From Streptomyces fradiae ATCC 10745 = DSM 40063 (lineage in GTDB: Bacteria; Actinomycetota; Actinomycetes; Streptomycetales; Streptomycetaceae), in contig NZ_CP023696.1 in the NCBI RefSeq assembly GCF_008704425.1, positions 4,008,501-4,072,500 on the forward strand: a DNA stretch of 64,000 nucleotides, read 5' to 3'. Position numbers and translations under genes: made by a program. Position 1 is the stretch's first letter. Each line of letters begins with the position of its first letter. Of this stretch, positions 15,157 to 22,326 are shown one piece after another. The notes below the pieces were generated by a model. That model had not been told where the DNA came from, did not search any database, and saw only the letters and a list, made by a program, of their open reading frames with translations.

Positions 15157-15268
15157 GGCGGGCCGTCACCTCGCTTTCGTCGGGACTTTCGTCGGGGCTC
15201 GTCGGGGCTCTCGTCTGGGCGCGTCTGGGCGCGCCGGGGCTCGTCGGGACTCTCGTCGGGCCGTGCCC
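15157..15268. repeat. TCGTCGGG-type tandem repeats between tape measure and Dit genes
   Basis: 112 bases made mostly of TCGTCGGG(A/G)CT and CGTCTGGGCG units repeated in direct orientation. In one minus-strand frame they encode DESPDEPRR repeats, but that frame has no start and is not part of either gene. Confidence 0.55.
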
Positions 15269-16564
15269 TCAGGCCGCGGTCCGGTGCAGGAACAGCAGGT
15301 CCTCGGCGATGGCGAGGGCGCTGCGGCCCTCCGGTTCGCGGTAGGCGTGCAGCCGGGCGCGGTGCGGGGGGCGGGGGGCGTCCGCGGGGCCCGCCCGGTG
15401 CCCGGCCTCGGCCGGCCTGAGCCGGTCGAGCGAGGAGAGGGGGCGTACGGCGGATGCGCCGTCGCGCCCGGGGTCGACGACGCCGCCGTCCGCGAGCTGC
15501 GGGATCCTGTCGAGGTCGACGCCGAACTTCTTGCCGAGGAACTCGCCGCTGAGACTGTTGAGACCGTCGATGACCTGGTTGGCGAAGGCGATCAGGCCCT
15601 TGATGGGGCCGGTGATGACCCCGGCGAGCGCCTGGAGCCCGGTGGAGACGAAGTCGCCCATGCCGCCGAGGGTCCTGGAGATGGCGTCCCGCACACGGGT
15701 GAACATCGCGGGGACCTTGCCGGTGATCCAGTCCAGGACGGGCCGGAGGGCCGACCGGAAGGCGTTCCAGGGGCGGCGCACGAGGTCGCTGAGGGCCCGG
15801 GTGGCCCGGGAGACGGCGCCCCCGGCCTTGCCGAGGTCCCCGGAGACGGCGGCGCCGACGACCGTGGCGACGGTCGTGACGACGACGCCCACGGCCTTGA
15901 AGTACGAGCCGACGACGGTGCCGTAGAAGGTGACGACGGGGCCGAGGAACTTCGCGATCCCCTGGAAGGTCTTCAGGACGTGGCCGAAGACCTGCTTCAT
16001 GATCTTCTGGCCGGTCTCGGTGTGCATGGCGTACTCGACGATGGCGGCCACGACCGGCACGATGATGCCGGCGAGGAAGCCGAACGGGTTGGCGCGCATG
16101 GCGACGTTGGCGGCCATCATGGCCGCCGCGGCGGCGCCGAGGCCGATGCCCAGGACGGTCATGACCCTGGAGAGCGGGCCGGTCGCCCTGCCCAGGAGGC
16201 CGGCCACACCGCCGAACGAGCCGGCGCCGGACGCGAGCGACCTCAGCGGCGCCGCGGCGCCCCTGGCCTGGCCCCCGCCGCGCCTGACCCGCGTGCCGGT
16301 GGCGGCGGCGGTGCGGCCGGCCTTGGTGAGGGACCGGTCGGCACTCTCGGCGCGCGCCTTGGCCTGCTGGACCTGGGCGGCGGCGGACGCGGCGGAGGGG
16401 CGGACGCGGTCCAGGGCCGCGGAGCCCCGGCCGAGTCCGCCGCGTACGCCGGCCGTCGCGCGGGTCGCCGCCCGGACCTGGCCCCGGAAGGAGGAGAGCG
16501 CCCCGGAGAGGCCCCGCAGGTGGGGAGTGATCCCGTTCACCTGGGCGGCCAGGGCGGCGCTCAT
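15269..16564 (-). CDS. Tape-measure-like protein 2 (short)
   Basis: 431 aa. It starts at ATG 16564, overlapping the stop of the preceding tape-measure gene (ATGA), so translation is coupled. The N-terminal 130 residues are Ala/Arg-rich helix. Residues 135-175 are strongly hydrophobic (VLGIGLGAAAAAMMAANVAM, then IIVPVVAAIVEYAM), as in tape-measure proteins that form a membrane channel. The rest is helical with W and F at intervals. Near the C terminus LADGGVVDPGRDGASAVRPL matches LAEGGVVQPRRGGVHAIV of its neighbour, so the two are paralogues. The tape measure sets tail length and helps reach the target cytoplasm. Confidence 0.75.
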   Translation of the reverse strand: MSAALAAQVNGITPHLRGLSGALSSFRGQVRAATRATAGVRGGLGRGSAALDRVRPSAASAAAQVQQAKARAESADRSLTKAGRTAAATGTRVRRGGGQARGAAAPLRSLASGAGSFGGVAGLLGRATGPLSRVMTVLGIGLGAAAAAMMAANVAMRANPFGFLAGIIVPVVAAIVEYAMHTETGQKIMKQVFGHVLKTFQGIAKFLGPVVTFYGTVVGSYFKAVGVVVTTVATVVGAAVSGDLGKAGGAVSRATRALSDLVRRPWNAFRSALRPVLDWITGKVPAMFTRVRDAISRTLGGMGDFVSTGLQALAGVITGPIKGLIAFANQVIDGLNSLSGEFLGKKFGVDLDRIPQLADGGVVDPGRDGASAVRPLSSLDRLRPAEAGHRAGPADAPRPPHRARLHAYREPEGRSALAIAEDLLFLHRTAA

Positions 16565-17760
16565 CCGCGCGCCTTGGAGAGGAACAGCAGGGCGGAGGCG
16601 GTCTCCCGCAGGTCGCTGGAGGTCGCCTCGTAGTAGTTCTCGATCCGGAAGCCGTGCTCCGCGCCGGCACCGGAGTCGACCGACCGGGCGCGGGCCGCCC
16701 GCGCGGTGTGGCGCAGCAGCCGGTCGAGCTTGGACAGCGGCAGGACGGCCTCGGCCTCGCCGGCCTCGGCGACGATGGCGTGGACGCCGCCGCGCCGGGG
16801 CTGGACCACGCCGCCCTCGGCGAGCAGCGGGATCCTCGGCAGGCTGACGCCGAAGGACTTGCCGCCGACGAAGGGCACCCAGCCGGGGATCGAGACCCTG
16901 ATGCCGTTGAGCTTGCCGATCGCGCCGTTGATCAGCCCGATGACGGCGTTGATCGGGCCCTTCACCGCGCCCTTGATCTTGCCGAAGGCCCGGGCCGCGA
17001 TGTCCTGGAGGCCGCCCCAGGCGCGCGAGAGCTTGTCCTTGACGGCGGTGAAGGCCCGCGGGACGACGTCCCTGATCCAGTTCACCACCGGCAGGATGAC
17101 GCGCTTGATGCCGTTCCAGACGCCGGAGACGACGGACCGCACGCCGTTCATCACCGAGGTGATGACCTTCTTGATGGCGTTGAACGTGGACGAGACGACC
17201 TTGGACACGGCGTTCACGACCACGGTGACGGACTTCTTGATGCCGTCCCAGACCGTCTTGATCAGCTTGCCGGCCGCCTTCATGATCGGGCCGATGGCCT
17301 TCATGACGGCGGTGACGACCTTCTTGACGGCGTCGAAGGCGACCTTGAGGACCTTCTGCATCGTCTTGGAGCGGGCGGCCATCTCGACCACCTTCTCGAT
17401 GAGCGGCATGAACAGCTCCATGAGCCGGGCGATGAAGTTGCCCTTCATGGACTTGTTGAGGCCGTTCATCCCCTTGGACGCGGTGTCGGCGCCCTTCTTG
17501 AACCCGCCGATCTGCGTCCCGCTGGTCATGCCGGTCCTGCCGGCCTTCGCGAGGGACCTGTCGGCCTTGTCGGCCGCCGACTTGAGCTGGTTCAGCTCGC
17601 GGGCGGACCCCTGTGCGGCGGTCCGGATGTTCTTGAGCCCCTGCTCACCGCGCGCGGCGCCGGAGCGCAGCCCGTTCATCGCCCGGTCGGTGGCGGTGGA
17701 CTTGGCCTGGAAATCCTTGAGTGCGTTGGATGCTCTGCCGAGTGAGCGTACGAGAGACAT
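16561..17760 (-). CDS. Tape-measure-like protein 1 (short)
   Basis: 399 aa. Long amphipathic helix with regular aromatic residues (WDGIKKSV, WNGIKRVI, WGGLQDIA) and a hydrophobic middle, then GWVPFVGGKSFGVSLPRIPLLAEGG, a motif common near the C terminus of actinophage tape measures. It is far shorter than typical siphophage tape measures (over 800 aa) and shares its C-terminal LAEGGVV...AEAVLPLSKLDRL module with the next gene. Both could act together as a split tape measure, or as alternative rulers. The start at 17760 follows the charged-helix gene by 20 bases. Confidence 0.75.
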   Translation of the reverse strand: MSLVRSLGRASNALKDFQAKSTATDRAMNGLRSGAARGEQGLKNIRTAAQGSARELNQLKSAADKADRSLAKAGRTGMTSGTQIGGFKKGADTASKGMNGLNKSMKGNFIARLMELFMPLIEKVVEMAARSKTMQKVLKVAFDAVKKVVTAVMKAIGPIMKAAGKLIKTVWDGIKKSVTVVVNAVSKVVSSTFNAIKKVITSVMNGVRSVVSGVWNGIKRVILPVVNWIRDVVPRAFTAVKDKLSRAWGGLQDIAARAFGKIKGAVKGPINAVIGLINGAIGKLNGIRVSIPGWVPFVGGKSFGVSLPRIPLLAEGGVVQPRRGGVHAIVAEAGEAEAVLPLSKLDRLLRHTARAARARSVDSGAGAEHGFRIENYYEATSSDLRETASALLFLSKARG

Positions 17761-17780
17761 GAGCCACCGGTTTCTGCGTG

Positions 17781-18707
17781 TCAGCCGCCGTCGGCGGCGC
17801 GGGATGTGTCATCCAGGCCCCGCCGGAGCGCACCGAGGTCGCCGGTGGCCCCGCGGACGTCGGGCCGGACCTGGTTGGCCGTCCGTGTGACGGGCCCGAG
17901 GGGGTCGGAGGGCGGACGGGGCGTCGTCGGCCGCCTGGCGCGGCGGCGGGTGGGCGGGGTGCGGGCGGGGTCACCGCCGGCACCGGGCTCCGGACGGGCG
18001 GCCGCCTGCCGTCGCTCCTCCTCGCGCCGCCGCTCGGCCTCGCGTTGGCGCTCCTCCTCCGCACGGCGAGCCGCCTGCTGCCGTTCGGCCTCGCGTTGGC
18101 GCTCCTCCTCGGCGCGCTGCGCTTCCTGGCGCTGCCGCTCCTCCTCGGCGCGGCGGGCCTCCTCGGCACGGCGGCGCTCCTCCTCGGCGCGGCGCCGTTC
18201 CTCCTCGCGCATCCGGAGGCGCTCCTCGGGTGACTCCCACCGCTGGTCGGGCGGCAGGCTCTGGCGCCTCTGCTCCGCCTCGCGCGCGAGTTCCTCGCCC
18301 AGTGCCCGCTGCTCCCGGCGGCGCGCGATGGGGGGCGGCATGAGGATGCCGTTTCGGCTGTAGTCCCACCCCCATCTGTTTTTCATCATCTCCTCAAGGC
18401 TCCACAGCGACGGAAGGGCGGCGTTCAGTACCGCCCATCCGGTCACCAGGGGAACGAGCTCCGCCTTGAAGGAGGTGAATTCAGACTTCAGTCCGTTGAG
18501 TTCGGTGGGAACGCGCCAGACCCAGTCCTTGAAGAATTTCTCGTCCTCTTTCTTCTGATCGTCCTTCACCTGGTCCGAGTATCTTGCGACCGCGGCGTTG
18601 ATCTCCTTCTGGACATCGGCGGTCGTGGTGACGTCCGTGGTGTCCTCGGCGATGCCGTGGCTCTTGAGTCGGGCGGTGAGTTCCGCCTCGGTGATGTAAT
18701 CCGCCAC
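17781..18707 (-). CDS. Charged long-helix protein of unknown function
   Basis: 308 aa, GTG start at 18707 behind GGGAGG. Residues 1-110 are a folded-looking acidic part with a semi-hydrophobic helix (LVPLVTGWAVLNAALPSLW). Residues 140-245 are almost entirely Glu, Arg, Ala and Gln in REEERRRAEEERRRAEEARR repeats, a single alpha-helix or coiled coil roughly 15 nm long. The C terminus is Arg/Pro-rich. It sits exactly where a tape-measure gene usually begins, after the chaperones and before the two short tape measures, so it may supply a rigid part of the ruler or a chaperone for it. I do not recognise the family. Confidence 0.6.
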   Translation of the reverse strand: MADYITEAELTARLKSHGIAEDTTDVTTTADVQKEINAAVARYSDQVKDDQKKEDEKFFKDWVWRVPTELNGLKSEFTSFKAELVPLVTGWAVLNAALPSLWSLEEMMKNRWGWDYSRNGILMPPPIARRREQRALGEELAREAEQRRQSLPPDQRWESPEERLRMREEERRRAEEERRRAEEARRAEEERQRQEAQRAEEERQREAERQQAARRAEEERQREAERRREEERRQAAARPEPGAGGDPARTPPTRRRARRPTTPRPPSDPLGPVTRTANQVRPDVRGATGDLGALRRGLDDTSRAADGG

Positions 18708-18781
18708 GTGAGACCTCCCGTGGGTGGCGTGGTTGTAGACTGCGCCCCGTTCGGCGGGACGGGCACATCCGGGGGGTTTCC

Positions 18782-19207
18782 GTGCATCTGGCGATATCGG
18801 GGTATGCGACAGCCGCTGAAGTGATCCTGCTTCTCTGTCTTCCGCTCACCGCGCTGGTCCTGCTGTCCCTTCCGGCGCAGTTGCGCGACCGTCGTCTGAA
18901 GCGCCGCGGAATCGAGGCGGAAGCCGTCTGCGTGGAGCGGATCAGGACCAGCGGGGTCACCGTCCATTACGTCCGGTGCCATTTCCGGACGGAGACCGGA
19001 ATCAAGATCGCCGCGAGGATCAACAGCCCCCGGCCCGCCCCCGAGGTCGGCCAGGGCTTCCCGGTCGTGTACGACCCGCGCAAGCCGTCGGACGCGGCGT
19101 CGGCGCAGTACCTGGCGGGCCGGGAGGCGAGGCTCGGCTACGTCTTCCAGGCGGCCCTGGCGGTACTGGTCGCCGCCGCCGTGCTCCTGCTCACGGTCTT
19201 CAGCTGA
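18782..19207 (+). CDS. DUF3592-like two-span membrane protein, opposite to the tail operon
   Basis: 141 aa from GTG 18782, with a GGGGGG site 5 bases upstream. One membrane span at each end (residues about 10-32 and 116-140) flanks a beta-rich domain with GIEAEAVCVERIRTSG and HYVRCHFRTETG, then FPVVYDPRKPSDA, the layout of DUF3592 proteins. It is the only rightward gene inside the leftward structural cluster. It overlaps the downstream end of the chaperone 2 frame by 8 bases and is divergent from the helix protein, with a 74 base gap. This is typical of an independently expressed cargo (moron) gene. Its function is unknown. Confidence 0.6.
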   Translation: MHLAISGYATAAEVILLLCLPLTALVLLSLPAQLRDRRLKRRGIEAEAVCVERIRTSGVTVHYVRCHFRTETGIKIAARINSPRPAPEVGQGFPVVYDPRKPSDAASAQYLAGREARLGYVFQAALAVLVAAAVLLLTVFS

Positions 19208-19646
19208 AGAACCGGGCCAGTTCCGCCGGGCTCGGCGGGTCCGGGGCCCGGTCCCGGTCCGGGGCCCCGGCGGGGGCGGGCGCCGTCGGCCGGGGGGCGT
19301 CCACGGAGCCGGCAGCCCCGTCGCCCGGCCTCGGTACCGGTACCGGGCGCTCCGGCGGGTCGGCGTCCTCGTCCGAGTGGACCGAGGCGAACATCCAGTT
19401 CGCCGCGGCCAGGTGGTCGACGACGGCGGCCAGCAGGTAGTCCGTGGTCGACCAGTCGGCCGCCTCGCCGTCCGTCTCGCTCAGCAGGGCGCTGTCGCGT
19501 GGCATGTGCTTGACCAGCACCGCGAGCCGGCGTGACGAGAGCCGGCCGCGGTGCCAGTCCAGCAGGTCCACGCCGTAGTGCCGCAGGAGGTCGGCTTCGA
19601 GGGCCTCGGCGTGTTCGGTGACGAACGCGTCGAGGCTCAGCCTTCC
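19200..19646 (-). CDS. Tail assembly chaperone C-terminal part, reached by -1 frameshift
   Basis: This frame has no good start of its own. Read in the -1 frame from the end of the chaperone 1 gene it continues as LSLDAFVTEHAEALEADLLR, then HYGVDLLDWHRGRLSSRR and LAVLVKHMPRDSAL. That is the typical second tail-chaperone domain of actinophages (H/RYGxDL...W..GRLS.RRL..L...LP.DSA). The Pro-rich tail ends at 19200. The full frameshift product would be about 242 aa, comparable to lambda gpGT. A GTG at 19571 could give a 123 aa internal product, but family precedent favours the fusion. It helps load the tube protein on the tape measure and is absent from finished tails. Confidence 0.75.
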   Translation of the reverse strand, partial: GRLSLDAFVTEHAEALEADLLRHYGVDLLDWHRGRLSSRRLAVLVKHMPRDSALLSETDGEAADWSTTDYLLAAVVDHLAAANWMFASVHSDEDADPPERPVPVPRPGDGAAGSVDAPRPTAPAPAGAPDRDRAPDPPSPAELARFFS

Positions 19647-19651
19647 CCCAG
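19637..19651 (-). promoter_or_regulatory. Programmed -1 frameshift site in the chaperone genes
   Basis: On the minus strand the end of chaperone 1 reads CTG GGG GAA GGC TGA. A run of five G at 19649-19645 allows the Gly tRNA to re-pair one base back, after which the frame reads GGG GGA AGG CTG AGC into the second chaperone domain. The heptamer is not a textbook X-XXY-YYZ site, because the A-site pairing is imperfect. Confidence 0.6.
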
Positions 19652-19927
19652 GCCGAGCCCGGTCTCCTTGCCGTAGGCGTTCAGGATCGCCCCGATGTCC
19701 TGCATCGTGACGTCGTGCTTCTCGAAGCGGGCGAACTGCTCGGCGCCGAGCAGCAGCTTCAGCAGGCCGTCCACGTCGTCGTCGTCGAGCCGGCGCAGCG
19801 CCTTGGCCGTCGTGCGCGAGAGCTCGGTGGGCAGCTCGAAGGTGTCGCCGTCGAGCTCGAAGGACCAGCCGCGGCCGAGCGCTTCCAGGCGCTGGGCGCG
19901 GGCGGCGTTGACGTTGAACGAGGCCAT
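19637..19927 (-). CDS. Tail assembly chaperone (gpG-like)
   Basis: 96 aa, ATG 19927. The compact acidic helical protein (SFELDGDTFELPTELSRTT then ALRRLDDDDVDGLLKLLLGAEQFARFEKHDVTMQDIGAIL) resembles the first tail chaperones of actinophages, including the regular D/E-rich start and the dissected helix. It lies immediately downstream of the tube gene and before the tape measures, the canonical position. Its stop codon overlaps the -1 frameshift site that produces the longer chaperone. It keeps the tape measure soluble and guides tube assembly. Confidence 0.8.
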   Translation of the reverse strand: MASFNVNAARAQRLEALGRGWSFELDGDTFELPTELSRTTAKALRRLDDDDVDGLLKLLLGAEQFARFEKHDVTMQDIGAILNAYGKETGLGLGEG

Positions 19928-19975
19928 GGTGTCTCCGTATCTCTGTGACGGTGCTGTGCGGTGCGAGTGGGGCGG

Positions 19976-20010
19976 GTGCCGGGCGGGAGCGGAGGGCTCC
20001 CGCCCGGCAC
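19976..20010 (-). terminator. Strong hairpin after the tube gene
   Basis: A perfect 15 bp inverted repeat (GTGCCGGGCGGGAGC 19976-19990, its complement 19996-20010, loop GGAGG) lies 12 bases after the tube-protein stop. There is no T run. It could act as a partial terminator or as a 3' stabiliser, letting the tube protein be made in excess of downstream tail proteins. Confidence 0.65.
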
Positions 20011-20021
20011 CGGGGTGGTGA

Positions 20022-20618
20022 TCAGGCGGTGGCGTACGCCGGGTCCTTCATCACGAAGGTGGCCAGCGGCTCGCCGTCGCCGGACGACAGCGCGGTGAAG
20101 GTGACGCCGAGCGACGCGGCCGCCTTGCGGGCGAGCTTGATGTCGTCGGTGGCCGTGACCTGGCCGCGCGGGATGACGAAGCGGTAGGTCACGTCCTTGC
20201 CGTCGGTGAACTCCAGGCCGAGGGCCCGCTCGTCGAAGGTCGGCCCGTCCGGCACGTCGAAGGTGAAGACGCCCTGGTTGTCGGCGCCGCCGGGAACGAT
20301 GTCGGTCTTGCTGCCGCCCATGAAGAACGGCAGCGTGTCCTCGTTGAACTGGAGCATGGAGAACTTCAGCGTCAGGTCGCGGTCCGAGTAGACGAACCGG
20401 GCCGGGCTGATGGACTGCCACGTCTCGACCGGGTCGAGCTTGTCCTTCTTGGAGAAGGTCACGCCGTCGGTCGTGGTGTACCCGAGGTCCACCCAGCTGC
20501 TGTCCCAGTCGGTGGACGGGGTGGCGGAGAAGGTGGTCGGGAGGGCGGCGCCCAGCGGGGCGACCAGGACCCGTCCGGTGCCGGCGACGCGGATCTCGGA
20601 GGCGGAGTTGCCTGCCAT
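20022..20618 (-). CDS. Major tail tube protein
   Basis: 198 aa, ATG 20618 behind AAGGAG. The sequence reads as a siphovirus tube protein: an N-terminal EIRVAGTGRVLVAPLGAALP stretch, a strand pair around WVDLGYTTTDGVTFS (WVDLGYTTEDGV is a recurrent actinophage tube motif), then a beta barrel with ESISPARFVYSDRDLTL-like strands and a C-terminal AAASLGVTFTALSS strand. No contractile sheath gene lies next to it, so the tail is of the flexible non-contractile type. It follows the tail terminator gene and is bracketed by strong hairpins, consistent with separate high expression. Confidence 0.85.
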   Translation of the reverse strand: MAGNSASEIRVAGTGRVLVAPLGAALPTTFSATPSTDWDSSWVDLGYTTTDGVTFSKKDKLDPVETWQSISPARFVYSDRDLTLKFSMLQFNEDTLPFFMGGSKTDIVPGGADNQGVFTFDVPDGPTFDERALGLEFTDGKDVTYRFVIPRGQVTATDDIKLARKAAASLGVTFTALSSGDGEPLATFVMKDPAYATA

Positions 20619-20675
20619 GGTGTGCTCCTTGGAGAGGTTCGGTTGGTGCGGTGGGGTCGCCGTGGGTACGGCGAA

Positions 20676-20699
20676 GGCCCCGCCGGGGCCGGCGGGGCC
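20676..20699 (-). terminator. GC hairpin between tail terminator gene and tube gene
   Basis: GGCCCCGCC (20676-20684) and GGCGGGGCC (20691-20699) form a perfect 9 bp stem with a GGGGCC loop in the leader of the tube gene. It may reduce read-through or shield the 5' end of a processed tube mRNA. Confidence 0.5.
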
Positions 20700-20789
20700 T
20701 GTCTGTGGGTACGGCCGGCGGTCGCCGGTCCGTGGGGGCGCGGGTACGGGCGGAGGCCCGTACGGCGCGGGTGCGGGTGCGGGCCGGGG

Positions 20790-21197
20790 TCAGCTCGTGC
20801 GCACGGAGAGCTGGATCACGCAGAGGTAGCGGTTCGCAGCCGTGTAGACGTAGTCGGGCAGCCAGCGCGGGCCGTCGGCCTCGGCGGCGTCGGTGATGAC
20901 CGAGGTGCCCAGGACGGTGCCGGCGCATCGCAGCAGCACCGCGCGGGCCGCGTTGGCCAGGACGTGCGCGGCCGTCTTGTCCGGGCCGTACACCTCCAGC
21001 TCGATCATCGGCCGGTCGACGTGGAGGTCGTCGACCCAGGCGCCGCCGCGACGGGAGACGATCACGGCCCGCTGGGTGCCGTCGAAGCCGGGCGGCGGCG
21101 ACTCGTCGACGATCGCCCCCGCCAGCTCCGGCCGGTCGGAGAGGAGGTCCACGACGATGGCCTCCACATCGGGGAAGGTGCTCGGGGCTGAGCTCAT
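20790..21197 (-). CDS. Tail terminator / tail completion protein
   Basis: 135 aa, ATG 21197. Small alpha/beta protein starting with a helix (FPDVEAIVVDLLSDRPELA), then strands IVSRRGGAWVDDLHVDRPMIELEVYG, the pattern of siphovirus tail completion proteins (gpU/DUF3168 type) that cap the tube at its head-proximal end. It is the first gene of the leftward tail operon, directly behind a promoter. In a phage the next genes upstream would be head-tail connectors. Here they are regulators instead, which is the main reason to call this a headless particle. Family assignment is by size, pattern and order. Confidence 0.75.
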   Translation of the reverse strand: MSSAPSTFPDVEAIVVDLLSDRPELAGAIVDESPPPGFDGTQRAVIVSRRGGAWVDDLHVDRPMIELEVYGPDKTAAHVLANAARAVLLRCAGTVLGTSVITDAAEADGPRWLPDYVYTAANRYLCVIQLSVRTS

Positions 21198-21380
21198 GAC
21201 GGGGAATCACTCCTGTTCGTACGGGGCGGCCGGGCGCCCGGCCGCGTGACCGGACACTGCGGTGAGCGGGCGGTGCCGGGAGAGGGCCCGTGACGGCGCT
21301 CGGACACGGACAGTGCCCGGACACACGGGCGGCGGAGCGGTGCCCTGGAGGGATGCGGGCACAGCTCCGCCGCTGCATCC

Positions 21381-21411
21381 ATAGTGATTGAGATCGTGCG
21401 AGCGCGCAACT
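21381..21411 (-). promoter_or_regulatory. Tail operon promoter with overlapping regulatory motif
   Basis: On the minus strand TTGCGC (21409-21404), 17 bases, CACTAT (21386-21381) make a good housekeeping-type promoter about 185 bases before the first tail gene. The -35 box lies inside AGTTGCGCGCTCGCACG, a motif that recurs almost exactly in front of the WhiB operon near 23694-23709. Confidence 0.7.
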
Positions 21412-21486
21412 TGTTCGCGCCGAGCCGTGCCTCGTGGGCGCCTTCCGGGTGGTGTGACGGTGCGTCGGAGGCGTACCCTCATGGTT

Positions 21487-21502
21487 TCGAACAGGCATTC
21501 GA
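21487..21502 (+). promoter_or_regulatory. LexA-type SOS box
   Basis: TCGAACAGGCATTCGA matches the actinobacterial LexA box TCGAAC-N4-GTTCGA at 11 of 12 fixed positions. It lies just downstream of a possible -10 (TACCCT, 21473-21478) and 23 bases before the first start of the rightward gene at 21525. Confidence 0.65.
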
Positions 21503-21524
21503 AGAAGACGTTCGATGAGGGCGA

Positions 21525-21848
21525 ATGGCAGCTCGCTGTACGAACGGGGAACGGCAGGTGCGTGTGTCCAGCAGTGCCGGCAGTGCTCATGAGCGGCTGA
21601 CCGACGTGGTCGCCGCCGTCCTGGAGGTCGCCGCGGAGGCGGGCGGGACCGGGGCCTACACGGATGAGACCGCGAGAGTGCTCACCGCGGTGATCGGGAA
21701 GATCGGGGCGCGGATCTCGGCCGACGCCGAGGTGCACGGATTCGCGGGCGGCTGGCAGGAGGCCGTCGCCCACCTGGGCAGAAGCCACCCCGATCCGGAT
21801 GACGCGCGGGTGCTGCCCATACGCCCGGACGGGGACGACGAGCCCTGA
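21525..21848 (+). CDS. Small accessory protein behind an SOS box (unknown family)
   Basis: 107 aa from ATG 21525. A GTG at 21564 would give 94 aa and is equally plausible, because the first 13 residues look untypical. The protein is helical and acidic with the segment HGFAGGWQEAVAHLGRSHPDPDDARVLPI. The same pattern (F.AYADGWRDAALHF...RGRPLRLV) occurs in the larger protein encoded at 24706, so the two are related and frame the control block. It is divergent from the tail operon with a 327 base gap and has a LexA-like site in front. I propose a damage-inducible controller of the tail operon, which is inference. The family is not recognised. Confidence 0.6.
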   Translation: MAARCTNGERQVRVSSSAGSAHERLTDVVAAVLEVAAEAGGTGAYTDETARVLTAVIGKIGARISADAEVHGFAGGWQEAVAHLGRSHPDPDDARVLPIRPDGDDEP

Positions 21849-22105
21849 CGGCGGCGACGCCCCTGACGCGGCGCGCGCACGCGGTGCGCAGCCGGCACCC
21901 GCGGTGCGCCCGCACCGCGCTGGTGCCCGGCGTCAGCGGTGCGCCCGCAGCGAGAAGAGGCGGCCACCCCCGGGTCGGGGGTGGCCGCCTCTCTCGGTGC
22001 GGCGGGTGATCCGCCGGGCCCGGCCCGCGGGCCGTCCGCCGCCTGCCGGTCGTCGGCGGGCCGTCGGTCGTCAGTGGGCCGTCGGTCGCCGGCGGGTCGT
22101 CGGCG

Positions 22106-22303
22106 TCAGCGGGCCGGGGGCTTTCGCCGGGCCGCCCGCTCCGCCGCGAACACGTCCTCCAGCCGGTAGAGGAGCGCCCGCCCGCGGCGCCCGGACGGGG
22201 CCAGGTGGCCGAGCTGGACCCACTTGCGGATGGTGGCCGGGACGACCCCGGCCTCCGTCGCGGCGAGGTCACTGCTGATCAGCGTGTCGGCGGTGACGGT
22301 CAT
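22106..22303 (-). CDS. Small MerR/BldC-type helix-turn-helix protein
   Basis: 65 aa from ATG 22303, preceded by GAAGGAGA. Residues 10-55 (LAATEAGVVPATIRKWVQLGHLAP then GRRGRALLYRLEDVFAAE) form a winged helix of the MerR/BldC/excisionase type, with almost nothing outside the DNA-binding domain. It closes a leftward operon with the WhiB-like and zinc-binding proteins. Such proteins act as developmental regulators (BldC) or as phage control factors. No recombinase lies nearby for it to serve as an excisionase, so transcription control is likelier. Confidence 0.75.
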   Translation of the reverse strand: MTVTADTLISSDLAATEAGVVPATIRKWVQLGHLAPSGRRGRALLYRLEDVFAAERAARRKPPAR

Positions 22304-22326
22304 GTGCGGTCTCCTTCGGTCGGTGG

